NCBI GenBank assembly: GCA_001897425.1
Contig: MKSW01000031.1
Coordinates: forward strand, 1-47,752
Direction of reading: 5' to 3'
DNA: 47,752 nucleotides
Origin: Actinobacteria bacterium 69-20
Lineage (GTDB): Bacteria > Actinomycetota > Actinomycetes > Mycobacteriales > Nakamurellaceae
The notes beneath the pieces are model-generated. The model made no database searches and had not been told where the DNA came from. It was given only the letters and a program-made list of their open reading frames with translations. Positions 35,192-45,491 of the stretch are shown here, piece after piece. Position 1 is the first letter of the stretch; each line of letters starts with the position of its first letter. The position numbers and the translations under genes are program-made.

Positions 35192-35605
35192 GTGAGCGAG
35201 CTTTCGGCGGCCACCACCGGCCCCACCTGGCGCCCCGTCCCCGATATCGCCGAGATGCTCGGCATCGTGGTCACCAAGGTCCATCAGATGTTGCGCGACC
35301 GCACCGTGATCGCGGTGCGCCGGGGTGGCGTCCCGCAGATCCCCGCCGAGTTCTTCGACGGCGGCGAGGTGGTCCGCGGGCTGCCGGGAACCATCACCCT
35401 GCTCACCGACGCCGGCTACGCCGATGACGAGATCGTCACCTGGCTGTTCGCCGCCGACACCCCCGCGGCGAACCAGGCGGCGGGTCTTGCCCTGGACCCC
35501 GCGGCGGGCCGCGCAGCGAACCCAGCGGCGGACACCGCCATGGTTTTGCTCCGCGCCGGCCGCGTCAAGGAGGTCCACCGCCGGGCCCAAGTCGCCGGTT
35601 TCTAG
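35192..35605 (+). CDS. Rv2175c-like winged-helix DNA-binding protein, PknL partner
   Basis: A 137-residue protein with an N-terminal helix-turn-helix-like segment (VPDIAEMLGIVVTKVHQMLRDRTVIAVRRGGVPQIP) and a C-terminal helical part ending EVHRRAQ. It matches M. tuberculosis Rv2175c, a DNA-binding protein phosphorylated by PknL; the gene pair is divergent here as there. The N-terminus is shorter than in Rv2175c but holds several Ser/Thr (SELSAATTGPTW), possible phospho-sites. Between the two parts is an Ala/Pro-rich repeat (PAANQAAG, DPAAGRA, NPAADTA at about 90-116). Starts with GTG 35192. Target DNA unknown. Confidence 0.85.
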   Translation: MSELSAATTGPTWRPVPDIAEMLGIVVTKVHQMLRDRTVIAVRRGGVPQIPAEFFDGGEVVRGLPGTITLLTDAGYADDEIVTWLFAADTPAANQAAGLALDPAAGRAANPAADTAMVLLRAGRVKEVHRRAQVAGF

Positions 35606-35664
35606 CGAACGAACGGGAGTGCGCGTGATCGGCGGCCCGGTACCCGCCCGATAGAATCGCCCCC

Positions 35665-36615
35665 ATGGTGACCGTGCGCGAACAGCTGGCCACCGCAGGC
35701 CCACATTTCTCCGTGGAGTTCTACCCGCCGCGCAGCAACGACGAAGAAGCGATCCTGTGGACCGCGATCCGGCAGCTGGAGGCACGCCGCCCGGCCTTCG
35801 TCTCGGTCACCTACGGCGCCGGCGGATCGCATCGCGACCGCACCATCCGGGTCACCGAGCAGATCGCCGCACGCACCACCCTGATCCCGGTCGCGCATCT
35901 GACGGCCGTCGGGCACACCGTGGCCGAACTTCGCCAGATCCTCGGCGCCTACGCGGACGCCGGTGTGCGGAACATCCTGGCGCTGCGCGGCGACCCGCCC
36001 GGTTCGGATCCGTTCGCACCGTGGGTGGCAACACCGGGCGGGCTTACGCACGCGGACGAATTGGTGCGGCTGACCCGATCCCTGGGTGATTTCTGCGTCG
36101 GGGTCGCGGCATATCCCACCAAGCACCCGCAGTCGCCCGATGCCGCCAGCGACATCCGTTATTTGGCAGGCAAAGTCGCAGCCGGCGCGGATTTCGTCAT
36201 CACCCAGATGCTGTTCTCCGCCGAGGATTACGCGGATCTGGTGCGCCGCGCGCGGGCTGCCGGTGTCCGTGTGCCGATCATCCCCGGGATCATGCCGGTG
36301 ACCAGCCTGGCGCGGCTGAACCGGATCTGCCAGTTGTCCGGCCAACAGGTGCCGGCAAACCTCGCCCAGACGCTCGCCGATGTCGCCGACGATCCCGCGG
36401 CAGCGCGCTCCTTCGGGTTCAACCACGCCTTGGCGATGTGTCGTGACCTCATCGCCATGGGTGCGCCGTCACTGCACTTCTATACGTTCAATCGGGCGAC
36501 CATGACGCTCGCACTCCTCGATCGCCTGCGCATCGGCGCGACAGGTGACGACGCCACGGCCGTGGATCACGCTCTGGATCGCTCTGTGGATCACTCGGTG
36601 ACGCCGGTCCGGTAG
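35665..36615 (+). CDS. metF: 5,10-methylenetetrahydrofolate reductase
   Basis: FAD-dependent reduction of methylene-THF to methyl-THF for methionine synthesis. The 316 residues show the classic TIM-barrel MetF: FSVEFYPPRS with the catalytic Glu, FVSVTYGAGGS, NILALRGDPPG, ADFVITQMLF and PIIPGIMPVTS, then LHFYTFNRA. So it is the flavin type, whereas the small mycobacterial Rv2172c-like reductase is flavin-free. The last 20 residues are an odd tail with VDHA/LDRS/VDHS units encoded by 12-bp repeats. It follows the Rv2175c-like gene by 59 bases. Confidence 0.94.
   Translation: MVTVREQLATAGPHFSVEFYPPRSNDEEAILWTAIRQLEARRPAFVSVTYGAGGSHRDRTIRVTEQIAARTTLIPVAHLTAVGHTVAELRQILGAYADAGVRNILALRGDPPGSDPFAPWVATPGGLTHADELVRLTRSLGDFCVGVAAYPTKHPQSPDAASDIRYLAGKVAAGADFVITQMLFSAEDYADLVRRARAAGVRVPIIPGIMPVTSLARLNRICQLSGQQVPANLAQTLADVADDPAAARSFGFNHALAMCRDLIAMGAPSLHFYTFNRATMTLALLDRLRIGATGDDATAVDHALDRSVDHSVTPVR
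36562..36597 (+). repeat. three 12-bp units in the 3' end of metF
   Basis: GTGGATCACGCT, CTGGATCGCTCT and GTGGATCACTCG follow in tandem and encode the tetrapeptides VDHA, LDRS and VDHS near the MetF C-terminus, outside the conserved fold. Confidence 0.75.
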
Positions 36616-36652
36616 CCGCACGCGACGGCCGACGCGTAGGGAGGTGATCCGC

Positions 36653-38143
36653 GTGGACTTGAAGGTCCCCGCCGTCTTCGGTTTGTTCGCGCTGATCCTG
36701 ATCCTCGCCGTGATCGCGGTGCGAGTGTCGCGTCGTTTCGGGCTGCCGACGCTGCTGCTGTACCTCGGCATCGGCATGCTGCTCGGCAACGGCGTGATCG
36801 GTTTCGAGTTCTCCGACGCCGCGCTCACCGAGCACCTCGGCATGGCGGCGCTCGTCCTGATCCTGACCGAGGGTGGGCTCACCACGCGCTGGTCGAACGT
36901 ACGGCCGGCACTCGGTCTCGGAGCAAGCCTGGCGACCGTATCCGTCGCGGTGTCCATTGCCGTGGCGGGAGTCTCGGTCCATTACCTGATGGGATTCGAC
37001 TGGCGCACGTCGCTCACCTGGGGGGCGGTGCTATCCAGTACTGACGTGGCGGCCGTGTTCTCGGTCCTGCGCCGTGTCGGCGTCAAGCCTCGACTGGGTG
37101 CGGCGCTGGAGTTGGAGTCCGGCCTCAACGACGCGCCCGTCGTCATCGCCGTGCTGCTCTTCGCCGGAAGCAGCGAGATCACCTGGACCGCACCGATTCT
37201 GGTGGTCTACGAGTTGATCACCGGCGCGGTGGTGGGCCTCGCGCTCGGCTATGCCGGTGCCTGGTGGCTCAGGCGCGGCGCCCTGCCGGCGAACGGCCTC
37301 TACCCGTTGGCTGCCATCGCGTTGGCCGTCGGCGCCTACGCGACCGCCGAATTCGCCCACGCGTCGGGTTTCCTCGCCACGTACCTCGCGGCGCTGGTCC
37401 TGGGCAACAGCACGCTGCCGCAACGTGCCTCCACGCTCGCGTTCGCCGACGGCCTGGGCTGGATGGCGCAGATCGGTCTGTTCGTGATCCTCGGCATGTA
37501 CGTCGACACGGCCAAACTTCCGGCGGCGCTCGTGCCGGGCATCGTCATCGGGCTGATGGTGCTGATCCTGGCGCGTCCGCTCTCTGTGATGGCGGCGGCC
37601 ATCCCGTTCCGCGTGCCGTGGCGCGAGCAGGCGTTCCTGTCGTACTCGGGGCTCCGCGGGGCGGTGCCGATCGTGCTGGCGCTGGTGCCGCTGTCCGTCG
37701 GTCAGGCGCACAGCGCGGAGCTGGTCGCCGTGATCGTGGTGGCCGTGGTGATCTACACCCTGCTGCAGGGCACCACGCTGCCGTGGGTGGCGACACTGCT
37801 CGGCGTGGTCGAAACCGGCGCCGCGAACGAGGTGCAGATCGACGTCGCCGCGCTGGAGGAGATGGGTGCCCACGTGCTGCAGGTGCGGGTCCCGGACGAG
37901 TCGCGCCTGCACGGCGTTTATGTCAACGAGCTGCGACTACCCGCCGGCACTACCGTCGCCCTCGTCATGCGTCAGGGCCGGTCCGTGCCCATCGATCGCA
38001 CCACCCGGCTGCAGTCCGGTGATCAGATGCTCATCGTCACACCCGAACGTCAGCGGGATGCCACCGAGAAGCGATTGCGGGCGGTCGCGCGCGGCGGGGT
38101 GCTCGCCGACTGGTTCGCCGGGACACGCCGTGGCCGGCGCTGA
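36653..38143 (+). CDS. cation/proton antiporter with C-terminal RCK_C domain
   Basis: A 496-residue CPA-type antiporter, probably K+/H+ or Na+/H+. About twelve membrane helices fill residues 1-385; the conserved ion-path segments are SSTDVAAVFSVLRR and LELESGLNDAPVV. After helix 12, a cytosolic RCK_C/TrkA_C domain (about 400-480: AHVLQVRVPDESRLHGVYVNEL, GDQMLIV) would gate the transporter by a ligand. In Firmicutes RCK_C domains of CpaA/KtrC bind c-di-AMP, a tempting parallel with the candidate riboswitch, but unproven here. The GTG at 36653 was chosen over 36644 because an almost perfect Shine-Dalgarno, GGGAGGTGATC, lies eight bases upstream. Confidence 0.88.
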   Translation: MDLKVPAVFGLFALILILAVIAVRVSRRFGLPTLLLYLGIGMLLGNGVIGFEFSDAALTEHLGMAALVLILTEGGLTTRWSNVRPALGLGASLATVSVAVSIAVAGVSVHYLMGFDWRTSLTWGAVLSSTDVAAVFSVLRRVGVKPRLGAALELESGLNDAPVVIAVLLFAGSSEITWTAPILVVYELITGAVVGLALGYAGAWWLRRGALPANGLYPLAAIALAVGAYATAEFAHASGFLATYLAALVLGNSTLPQRASTLAFADGLGWMAQIGLFVILGMYVDTAKLPAALVPGIVIGLMVLILARPLSVMAAAIPFRVPWREQAFLSYSGLRGAVPIVLALVPLSVGQAHSAELVAVIVVAVVIYTLLQGTTLPWVATLLGVVETGAANEVQIDVAALEEMGAHVLQVRVPDESRLHGVYVNELRLPAGTTVALVMRQGRSVPIDRTTRLQSGDQMLIVTPERQRDATEKRLRAVARGGVLADWFAGTRRGRR

Positions 38144-38168
38144 GGGCGGGGTTTGCGACACTGGACCC

Positions 38169-38843
38169 GTGACCCAGCCCGAATCCGAGTCCGGCCCTGC
38201 CCCAGGTTCGCCGAGCGCCCCACCGAGCGCCCTGCCGAGCAGTTCCGCCGACGGTGTCTCCGATGGTGCCTCCGGCAGTGTCTCCGACGGCGCGCCGGAA
38301 ACGCCGCCGAACCCCCCGCCGCGCACCCCGTGGCGCACCGCGCTGCTCATCGCCATCGCGCTCGCCGTGGTCGCCATCGACATCGTCACCAAGGCGCTGG
38401 TGGCCGCGAACATCGCGCTGGGGGAGAACATCCGCATCCTCGGCGGCGCCGTGTACCTGACGCAGATCCGGAACGCCGGAGCCGCGTTCAACATGGCGAC
38501 GGGAATGACGTGGCTGCTGGCGATCATCGCGGTCGCGGTGGTGGTCTTCATCATCCGCATGGCGCCGAAGTTGAGGTCCACACCGTGGGCGGTCTGCCTC
38601 GGCCTGATCCTGGGCGGGGCGCTCGGCAATCTCATCGACCGGATCTTCCGGGCGCCCGGTGTGATGCAGGGGCACGTGGTGGACTTCGTGTCGTTGTTCG
38701 GGCCGGACGCGAAGTATTTCCCGGCGTTCAACGCCGCCGATTCGGCGATCAGCATCGGCGGCGTCCTGCTGGTGCTGCTGGCGATCACCGGGTTCGACTT
38801 CGACGGCACACGTCACCGAGGCCGCCGCGGACGCGATGGGTGA
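38169..38843 (+). CDS. lspA: lipoprotein signal peptidase (signal peptidase II)
   Basis: Aspartyl membrane protease that removes the signal peptide of prolipoproteins after lipidation. Four membrane helices follow a 55-residue Pro/Ser/Gly-rich N-terminal extension that is longer than usual. Active-site residues are Asp157 in GNLIDR and Asp191 in [14 protein letters not shown] in the first outer loop is also conserved. The GTG at 38169 lies 25 bases after the antiporter stop; an alternative start within the extension is possible. It overlaps the next gene by eight bases. Lipoprotein substrates encoded in this window include CtaC and the TAP peptidase. Order lspA-rluD-like-dnaE1 matches M. tuberculosis Rv1539, Rv1540 and Rv1547. 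Confidence 0.93.
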   Translation: MTQPESESGPAPGSPSAPPSALPSSSADGVSDGASGSVSDGAPETPPNPPPRTPWRTALLIAIALAVVAIDIVTKALVAANIALGENIRILGGAVYLTQIRNAGAAFNMATGMTWLLAIIAVAVVVFIIRMAPKLRSTPWAVCLGLILGGALGNLIDRIFRAPGVMQGHVVDFVSLFGPDAKYFPAFNAADSAISIGGVLLVLLAITGFDFDGTRHRGRRGRDG

Positions 38844-39762
38844 GTTCCGGCGTTTCCCGGTGCCCGGGGGCCTCGCGGGCATGCGCGCGGACGCCGGCCT
38901 GGCGAAGCTGCTGGGCCTGAGCCGCACCACGGTCGCCACCATGCTCGATGCCGGTGACGCGCTGTGCGACGGCGCGCCGCTGGACCGCTCCGCCCGACTC
39001 GTCGCCGGCAGCTGGCTCGACCTCACCCTCCCGGATCCGCCCGCTCCGCTCACCGTCGTCGCGCAGCCCGTCGCCGGGCTCACCGTGATCCACGCCGATG
39101 CAGACATCGTGGTCGTCGACAAACCGGTCGGTGTCGCCGCGCACGCATCCGTCGGCTGGACGGGTCCGACGGTCCTCGGCGGGCTCGCCGCGATGGGCAT
39201 CACGGTCGCCACCTCGGGCGCATCCGAACGTCAGGGCATCGTGCAACGGCTCGACGTCGGCACCACCGGCGTCATGGTCGTGGCGCGCAGCGAACGCGCC
39301 TACTCGATCCTCAAGAATGCGTTCCGGCACCGCACCGTGGACAAGGTCTACCACGCCATCGCGCAGGGCCACCCGGACCCCACCGACGGAACGATCGACG
39401 CGCCGATCGGTCGACATCCCAAGGCGGACTACAAGTTCGCCGTCATGGCCGGCGGCCGGGAGAGCGTCACGCATTACGAGACGATCGAGGCATTCCCGGC
39501 GGCTACCCTCATGCGGGTCCACCTGGAGACCGGGCGCACGCACCAGATCCGGGTGCACTTCTCGGCGCTCCGCCACCCGTTGGTCGGCGACCTGACGTAC
39601 GGCGCGGACCCGGTGCTCGCCGCCCGGCTCGGGCTCACCCGCCAGTGGCTGCACGCCTATTCGCTGAGCTTCGTGCATCCGGCGGGCGGCAGCGCCGTCA
39701 CCTACGCGAGCCGCTACCCGGACGACCTCGCGCACGCCCTGGACGTGCTTCGCGGCTCATAG
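38836..39762 (+). CDS. RluA/RluD-family RNA pseudouridine synthase
   Basis: A 308-residue pseudouridine synthase. The N-terminal S4-like part (about 15-60) contains [21 protein letters not shown], and the catalytic domain follows with the motif RLDVGTTG, where Asp140 is the nucleophile, then [31 protein letters not shown] and RQWLHAYSL. In E. coli RluD modifies 23S rRNA helix 69; the target here is inferred only. It is equivalent to Rv1540 beside lspA. The ATG overlaps the lspA stop by eight bases (translational coupling). Confidence 0.92.
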   Translation: MGEFRRFPVPGGLAGMRADAGLAKLLGLSRTTVATMLDAGDALCDGAPLDRSARLVAGSWLDLTLPDPPAPLTVVAQPVAGLTVIHADADIVVVDKPVGVAAHASVGWTGPTVLGGLAAMGITVATSGASERQGIVQRLDVGTTGVMVVARSERAYSILKNAFRHRTVDKVYHAIAQGHPDPTDGTIDAPIGRHPKADYKFAVMAGGRESVTHYETIEAFPAATLMRVHLETGRTHQIRVHFSALRHPLVGDLTYGADPVLAARLGLTRQWLHAYSLSFVHPAGGSAVTYASRYPDDLAHALDVLRGS

Positions 39763-39840
39763 ACGCGTTCCAGCCCCGCCATCGGGTATGACGCTGTTCG
39801 CGGCTGCGCCGGCCGGCACCGCCGGAACAGCGATGGGCGC

Positions 39841-39867
39841 CGGCGGCGTCAGGTCCGAACGCCGCCG
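39841..39867. terminator. bidirectional hairpin between pseudouridine synthase and hypothetical gene
   Basis: CGGCGGCGT (39841-39849) and ACGCCGCCG (39859-39867) form a perfect 9-bp stem with a 9-base loop between the two convergent genes. A second inverted repeat, CGCTGTTC/GAACAGCG, precedes it near 39791-39828. No T-run. Confidence 0.55.
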
Positions 39868-39875
39868 AGGCTGCC

Positions 39876-41105
39876 TCAAGGGGTGATCGGCCAGCCGACG
39901 ATCGTCTGCGGGATGTCCGGCCGGATGCACCACTTCAGGCCGGCCAGCACGGTGCCGGACGGAACGATGAACAGCGACCAGCCGTCCGCCGCTTGGCCCG
40001 GCCCGATGCCGATCGCGAACCCCGGGTAGGGCGCGGGTGGTGGCCCCGATCGCCCGAGCAGCTCGTGCCGGTCGGTCTCGACAACGAGGTTCGCGTCGGC
40101 GCTGGCCGGGTAGAACACCGATCCGACATTCGCCACCCAGCTCCGGACCAGGATCGCCCGGTAGCCGGGGGCGATCGGGCGCCCCGCGGCGGCCATGGCC
40201 TCGTCGCCGGGATCGCGCACCTCGACGATCGTCACGAGAAGCTGCTCGGCGGCAGGCCCGGTGACGTGATGCTGAGCCCAGCGGGGTGCGGACGGCGTCG
40301 CGGGCTGGGGCTCGGCGATCGGCTGCGGTACGGCGGCGGGCTGTGGCTCGGCCGCTGCCGGGCCGGGCTCCGCCTGCGGCTCGGCCGTGGGCTCCGGTTC
40401 GGTCGCAGGTTGGCTGGGCTGTGCGTGCGACACCTGCGGGGCCTCCGACTCGCCCGCCTCGTGCTCGGGAGCGTGCGGGGCCTGAGCTGGCTCCGACTCG
40501 TGCTCGGAGAGGTCCGGCGTGCCGGGAACCTGCATAGCCACGGGCAGCGCCGGAGGGGCTTCCGTGGCGAGAAAGGATGTGCCGACGGGAACTGCTGTGT
40601 CGACGGGAACTGCTGTGCCGCCGGCACTGTCCGGCGCAGGGGGTGCGGCCGACACCTCGGGCACAGCCTCCGCGAACATCGTCATAGACGTCATAGACGG
40701 TGCGGCGCCCGCATCGGAGGGGGCTGCGTCGGATGCGGGACCCGGTTCGGGACTCGCCGCAGCGGCCGGGGCAGCGAGCGCATCCGCTGCGACAGCCTGC
40801 ACCGCAGGAACCGGCTGGGCAGGTTGCGCCGGTGCCGTCCCCACCGCCGGCCCGGCCTGCGCGATGTGCCACAGCGCGGTCCGGTCGCCGTCCGCCACCA
40901 GCCGCAGCGGCAGCCCGCGCTCGGCCATCGACACCAGCCGTGCGGCCGCCTCGGCCTGGCTCATCCGCGCATTCCAGGCCGCGTTCGCCAGCGGAATCGA
41001 CACGTTGTTGATGAGTTCCGCGAGCAGCCGCAGATCGTCCGCGTCCGGGATCGGCCGATCCGGCGGAAGGTTCGTGATCGTCACGGGTCTGACCGTACCT
41101 GCCAT
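39876..41105 (-). CDS. uncharacterised protein with helical N-terminus, Pro/Glu/Ala linker and beta-rich C-terminus
   Basis: A 409-residue protein I do not recognise. The N-terminal 80 residues are helical ([35 protein letters not shown]) and could bind a partner or nucleic acid. A low-complexity linker of about 190 residues follows, rich in Ala, Pro and Glu with EP/QP repeats. The last 130 residues look like a beta sandwich ([52 protein letters not shown]). No signal peptide or membrane helix is visible. ATG 41105 was taken; GTG 41084, just before [15 protein letters not shown], is an equal candidate. Divergent from dnaE1 across about 90 bases. Confidence 0.65.
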   Translation of the reverse strand: MAGTVRPVTITNLPPDRPIPDADDLRLLAELINNVSIPLANAAWNARMSQAEAAARLVSMAERGLPLRLVADGDRTALWHIAQAGPAVGTAPAQPAQPVPAVQAVAADALAAPAAAASPEPGPASDAAPSDAGAAPSMTSMTMFAEAVPEVSAAPPAPDSAGGTAVPVDTAVPVGTSFLATEAPPALPVAMQVPGTPDLSEHESEPAQAPHAPEHEAGESEAPQVSHAQPSQPATEPEPTAEPQAEPGPAAAEPQPAAVPQPIAEPQPATPSAPRWAQHHVTGPAAEQLLVTIVEVRDPGDEAMAAAGRPIAPGYRAILVRSWVANVGSVFYPASADANLVVETDRHELLGRSGPPPAPYPGFAIGIGPGQAADGWSLFIVPSGTVLAGLKWCIRPDIPQTIVGWPITP

Positions 41106-41196
41106 GGGCCGAATGTGGGACCCTGGGAGCGCGGGCCGGGTACGGTCTGGGGGGATCCGTACGTCGGGTCTGCGGTGCAATGCAGGAGGATCGGGC

Positions 41197-44100
41197 GTGG
41201 CAGGCAGTTCGTTCGTGCACCTTCACGTGCACACCGAGTACTCCATGCTGGACGGGGCGGCGCGCATCGGCGACTTGATGGCGAAGACCGCCGAGCTGGG
41301 TATGCCGGCGATCGCCATGACGGACCACGGGAACGTGTTCGGCGCACACGACTTCTACAAGCAGGCGAAGGCGGCCGGGATCAAGCCGATCATCGGCATG
41401 GAGGCCTACGTCACGCCGGGGACGTCCCGTTTCGACCGCACGCAGGTCCGGTGGGCGGACGGCGGCAGCAATTCCGGTGACGATGTGTCCGGCGGCGGCG
41501 CCTACACGCATATGACGCTGCTCTCGGAGACCACCGCGGGCATGCACAACCTGTTCCGGCTGGCGTCCCGTTCGTCGACGGAGGGGTTCTTCTACAAGCC
41601 GCGCGCCGATCGGGAACTGCTCGCCGAGTACGCCGCCGGGCTGATCGCCACCACCGGCTGCCCATCCGGTGAGGTGCAGACGTGGTTGAAGCTCGGCGAC
41701 TACAATAAGGCCGTCGCCTCTGCCGCCGAGTTCCGCGACATCTTCGGTGCCGCAAACTATTTCGTCGAGGTCATGGACCACGGGCTCGTCATCGAAGACC
41801 GGGTGCGGGACGGGCTGCTGCGGATCGCGAAGGATCTCGGCCTGCCGCTGTTGGCCACGAACGACCTGCACTACACGAACGAATCGGACGCCACCTCGCA
41901 CGAGGCGCTGCTGGCGGTGCAGTCCGGCTCCACGCTCGACGATCCGAAGCGGTTCAAGCTCGACGGCGAGGAGTACTACGTCAAGAGCCCCGCGCAGATG
42001 CGGGCGATCTGGGACGAGAAGTACGCGCTGCCCGAGGCGTGCGACAACACCCTGGCGATCGCCGAGCGCTGCTCCGTCGAGTTCGACGAGTCGGCGAACC
42101 TGATGCCCCGCTTCGAGGTCCCGGAGGGCGAGGACGAGGCCAGCTGGTTCGTGAAAGAGGTCGAGCGGGGCTTGAGATCCCGCTATCCGCAAGGGATCTC
42201 GCCAGAGGTGCGGGAACGCGCCGACTACGAAGTGAAGATGATCCTCTCGATGGGGTTCCCCGGCTACTTCCTGGTGACGGCGGATCTCATCGGCTGGGCG
42301 AAGGAGCACGGCATCCGGGTCGGGCCCGGCCGCGGCTCGGCCACCGGCTCGCTGGTCGCGTACGCCATGCGGATCACCGAACTCGACCCGCTGGAACATT
42401 CGCTGCTGTTCGAGCGGTTCCTGAACCCGGACCGGGTGTCCATGCCGGATATCGACATCGACTTCGACGAGCGCCGGCGCGGGGAGGTGCTGGCGTACGT
42501 CACCGAGAAGTACGGGCACGACAAGGTCTGTCAGGTCGTCACCTACGGCACCATCAAGACGAAGCAGGCGCTGAAGGACGCCTCCCGCGTGCTCGGCTAC
42601 CCGTTCGCGATGGGGGATCGCGTCACCAAGGCGCTGCCGCCGCCGGTGATGGCCAAGGACGTGCCGCTGGCGAAGATCTTCGATTCGTCGCACGACCGCT
42701 ATGCCGAGGGCGGCGAGTTCCGGGCGCTGGTGGAATCCGACCCGGAGGTGAAACGGGTCTACGACACGGCGCGCGGTCTGGAGGGCCTGAAGCGTCAGTG
42801 GGGCGTGCACGCCTGCGCCGTGATCATGTCCTCCGAGCCGCTGGTCGAGCACATCCCGATCATGAAGCGTCCGCAGGACGGCGCCATCATCACGCAGTTC
42901 GACTATCCGACCTGCGAGAAGCTCGGCCTGCTCAAGATGGACTTCCTGGGCCTGCGGAACCTCACCGTCATCGACGACGCGGTGCGCAACATCAAGGCCA
43001 ACCGCGGGGTGACCGTCGACATGGACACTCTCCCGCTCGACGATGCCGCGACCTACCAGTTACTGGCTCGCGGCGACACGCTCGGCGTCTTCCAGCTGGA
43101 CGGGGCCCCGATGCGGGCGCTGCTGCGGCAGATGGCACCGACTGCGTTCGGCGATATCGCCGCCGTGCTCGCGCTGTACCGGCCCGGGCCGATGGCCGCG
43201 AATGCGCACATCGACTACGCCGAGCGGAAGAACCACCGGCAACAGGTGGTGCCGATCCACCCGGAGCTCGCCGAGCCACTGGCCGAGATCCTCGACGAGA
43301 CATACGGTCTCGTCGTCTATCAGGAGCAGGTGCAGGCGATCGCCCGGAAGGTCGCCGGCTACACGCTCGGCCAGGCGGACCTGCTGCGCCGCGCCATGGG
43401 CAAGAAGAAGAAGGCGGAGCTGGACGCCCAGCTGGAGAACTTCACCAATGGCATGCTTGCGAACGGTTTTTCGCAGGGCGCGATCGATGCGCTGTGGAAC
43501 ACGCTGCTGCCCTTCTGCGACTACGGCTTCAACAAGTCGCACACCGCCGGCTACGGGCTGGTCTCCTACTGGACGGCCTACCTCAAGGCGAACTACCCGG
43601 CCGAATACATGGCCGCGCTGCTCACCTCGGTCGGCGACGACAAGGACAAGATGGCGGTCTATCTCGCCGAGTGCCGGTCGATGGGCATCACCGTGCTGCC
43701 GCCCGACGTGAACGCCTCCGAGCGCAACTTCGCGACCGTCGGCTCGGACATCCGCTTCGGGCTCTCCGCCATCCGCAATGTCGGCACCGGCGCGGTCGAC
43801 TCGATCATCACGTCCCGCCGGGACAAGGGCGCCTACACGGACTTCGCGGACTACCTGGCCAAGGTGGATGCGGCCGCATGCAACAAGAAGGTGGTCGAGT
43901 CGCTGATCAAGGCGGGCGCCTTCGATTCGCTCGGGCATCCGCGCAAGGGTCTGCTCATGGTGCACACCGAGGCGATCGATTCGGTGCTTGGAGTAAAACG
44001 CGCCGAGGCCGCGGGGCAGTTCGACCTGTTCGGCGACATGAGCGCGGAGGACGTGGGCGACGCGTTCGCGATCACCGTGCCGGACACCGAGTGGGAGCCG

Positions 44101-44727
44101 AAGCTGCGCCTCGCGTTCGAGCGAGAGATGTTGGGGCTGTACGTGTCCGGGCACCCGTTGTCCGGCGTCGAGCACCTGCTGAGCGCGCAGGCCGACACGT
44201 CGATCCCGGACATCCTGGACGGCACCGTGCCGGATCGTGCCACGGTGACGGTGGGCGGGATCCTGTCCGGCCTGTCCCGCCGGCTCACCAAGAAGGGCGA
44301 CCCGTGGGCCACCGCGACGCTGGAGGACCTGTCCGGCGGAGTGGAGGTCGCGTTCTTCCCGAAGATCTACGCGGAGGTCTCGCTGCAACTGGCGGAGGAC
44401 GCGATCGTGCTGGTGCGCGGCCGGGTGTCGCGCTCGGACGACCGGCTCTCGCTGCATGCCGACAAGGTGACGGTGCCGGATCTCACGGCCACCACCGGTC
44501 GCGGCCCGGTGCGGGTGAGCCTGCCGGCCGCCCGCTGCACGGCGCCGGTCGTCGACCGGCTGCGTGATGTGCTCGCCTCGCATCCGGGCACCACGGCGGT
44601 GCACCTACGGTTGGTCGACGGGTCGGGGGAGACCACGCTCGCGGTCGACGACGGCCTCCGGGTCACGGCCACGTCGGCGCTCATGGGTGATCTCAAGGCC
44701 CTGCTCGGCGCGGACTGTCTCGCATGA
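41197..44727 (+). CDS. dnaE1: DNA polymerase III alpha subunit (DnaE1)
   Basis: Replicative DNA polymerase, 1176 residues, close to the 1184 of M. tuberculosis DnaE1. The N-terminal PHP domain (about 1-280) begins [14 protein letters not shown] and retains the His/Asp metal residues (TDHGNVFG), as in actinobacterial DnaE1, where this domain is the proofreading exonuclease. The palm domain carries the catalytic PDIDIDF with Asp418 and Asp420, plus [24 protein letters not shown] and a helix-hairpin-helix lie further on, then an OB domain ([22 protein letters not shown] at about 1020). The GTG at 41197 has AGGAGG seven bases upstream and starts at the PHP domain; the long upstream open frame is an antisense artefact. 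The stop overlaps the next gene by four bases. Confidence 0.97.
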   Translation: MAGSSFVHLHVHTEYSMLDGAARIGDLMAKTAELGMPAIAMTDHGNVFGAHDFYKQAKAAGIKPIIGMEAYVTPGTSRFDRTQVRWADGGSNSGDDVSGGGAYTHMTLLSETTAGMHNLFRLASRSSTEGFFYKPRADRELLAEYAAGLIATTGCPSGEVQTWLKLGDYNKAVASAAEFRDIFGAANYFVEVMDHGLVIEDRVRDGLLRIAKDLGLPLLATNDLHYTNESDATSHEALLAVQSGSTLDDPKRFKLDGEEYYVKSPAQMRAIWDEKYALPEACDNTLAIAERCSVEFDESANLMPRFEVPEGEDEASWFVKEVERGLRSRYPQGISPEVRERADYEVKMILSMGFPGYFLVTADLIGWAKEHGIRVGPGRGSATGSLVAYAMRITELDPLEHSLLFERFLNPDRVSMPDIDIDFDERRRGEVLAYVTEKYGHDKVCQVVTYGTIKTKQALKDASRVLGYPFAMGDRVTKALPPPVMAKDVPLAKIFDSSHDRYAEGGEFRALVESDPEVKRVYDTARGLEGLKRQWGVHACAVIMSSEPLVEHIPIMKRPQDGAIITQFDYPTCEKLGLLKMDFLGLRNLTVIDDAVRNIKANRGVTVDMDTLPLDDAATYQLLARGDTLGVFQLDGAPMRALLRQMAPTAFGDIAAVLALYRPGPMAANAHIDYAERKNHRQQVVPIHPELAEPLAEILDETYGLVVYQEQVQAIARKVAGYTLGQADLLRRAMGKKKKAELDAQLENFTNGMLANGFSQGAIDALWNTLLPFCDYGFNKSHTAGYGLVSYWTAYLKANYPAEYMAALLTSVGDDKDKMAVYLAECRSMGITVLPPDVNASERNFATVGSDIRFGLSAIRNVGTGAVDSIITSRRDKGAYTDFADYLAKVDAAACNKKVVESLIKAGAFDSLGHPRKGLLMVHTEAIDSVLGVKRAEAAGQFDLFGDMSAEDVGDAFAITVPDTEWEPKLRLAFEREMLGLYVSGHPLSGVEHLLSAQADTSIPDILDGTVPDRATVTVGGILSGLSRRLTKKGDPWATATLEDLSGGVEVAFFPKIYAEVSLQLAEDAIVLVRGRVSRSDDRLSLHADKVTVPDLTATTGRGPVRVSLPAARCTAPVVDRLRDVLASHPGTTAVHLRLVDGSGETTLAVDDGLRVTATSALMGDLKALLGADCLA

Positions 44728-45422
44728 CGGCGCCTGACGGTGCGGCGGATCTAGCCGTGTCCGCGCAATCGGAACCCCCGGCGTCCCCGGGCTCTCCTGA
44801 GCCCCCGGAGCGACCAGGGGCGCGTCGGCACCGATTGGTCGCGCGCGCGGTGCTCGCAGCCATCACCGTGCTGCTCGGTGTGGCGCAGGCCGCGGTGTGG
44901 GCGAACATCGCGCCGGGACAGCAGGTCAAGGTGTTCGCGGACGGCAGTTACGTGTCGTTGCCCACGGCCGACTACCACCCGTTCGACGGGCTCATGCTGT
45001 TCGTCCTCGCCGGTGCCGCAGTGGGCCTGGTGGTCGCGGTCGCCGCCTGGCGGATCCGCGCGATCCGCGGCACCACCACGCTGCTCACCGTCTTCGCGGC
45101 GACGTCGGCCGGTTCGGCCATCGCATTCGGGCTCGGTCTGCTGCTGGCCCGCGGCGTGGACCCGGCCACCGTCGGCAAGACCGGGCAGGACTCGATCGTC
45201 GTCGCTGGACCCAGCCTGTCCACGCCGCTGGCCATCATCGCCGAGCCGCTGCTGGCGGTCGTGGTCTACTCGTTCCTGGCGGCCTGGGACGGGCGGCCCG
45301 ACCTCGGGCGGAAGCGGGCGACGATCGAGCCCGCCGTACCGGATGTCGGGCAGGATACCCCGGTCGGCGCCGCGCAGGACACACCGAACGACCCCGCGCA
45401 GGGCGCCGCCGACCAGCGGTAA
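44724..45422 (+). CDS. four-helix membrane protein (DUF2567-like)
   Basis: A 232-residue protein with a Pro-rich cytosolic N-terminus and four membrane helices (about 38-57, 88-110, 118-142 and 167-188), an outer loop with [24 protein letters not shown], and a disordered acidic tail. The topology and outer-loop wording recall the actinobacterial DUF2567 family. Function unknown. The ATGA overlap with dnaE1 indicates co-translation. Its TAA stop is also the apparent 3-bp target site of the adjacent mobile element, so the insertion left the protein intact. Confidence 0.75.
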   Translation: MTAPDGAADLAVSAQSEPPASPGSPEPPERPGARRHRLVARAVLAAITVLLGVAQAAVWANIAPGQQVKVFADGSYVSLPTADYHPFDGLMLFVLAGAAVGLVVAVAAWRIRAIRGTTTLLTVFAATSAGSAIAFGLGLLLARGVDPATVGKTGQDSIVVAGPSLSTPLAIIAEPLLAVVVYSFLAAWDGRPDLGRKRATIEPAVPDVGQDTPVGAAQDTPNDPAQGAADQR

Positions 45423-45435
45423 GGGGCTGTGGACA
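45423..45435 (+). repeat. left terminal inverted repeat
   Basis: GGGGCTGTGGACA, the exact reverse complement of 47682-47694; similarity stops after 13 bases. Confidence 0.85.
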
Positions 45436-45491
45436 GTTGCTGCTCAGAATGCTTTGGCGCGCCGATTGCTCGGCGCGGCATACGCGACTGA

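Noticed and set aside
40519-41196. Upstream extension of the dnaE1 frame
   Set aside because: The conserved protein begins with the PHP domain at GTG 41197, which has a strong AGGAGG; the extension overlaps the divergent gene and is low-complexity.
39757-42852. 1031-codon minus-strand open frame across dnaE1 and the hypothetical gene
   Set aside because: Antisense to dnaE1, whose plus-strand product has complete PHP and polymerase motifs; the reading is low-complexity shadow sequence.
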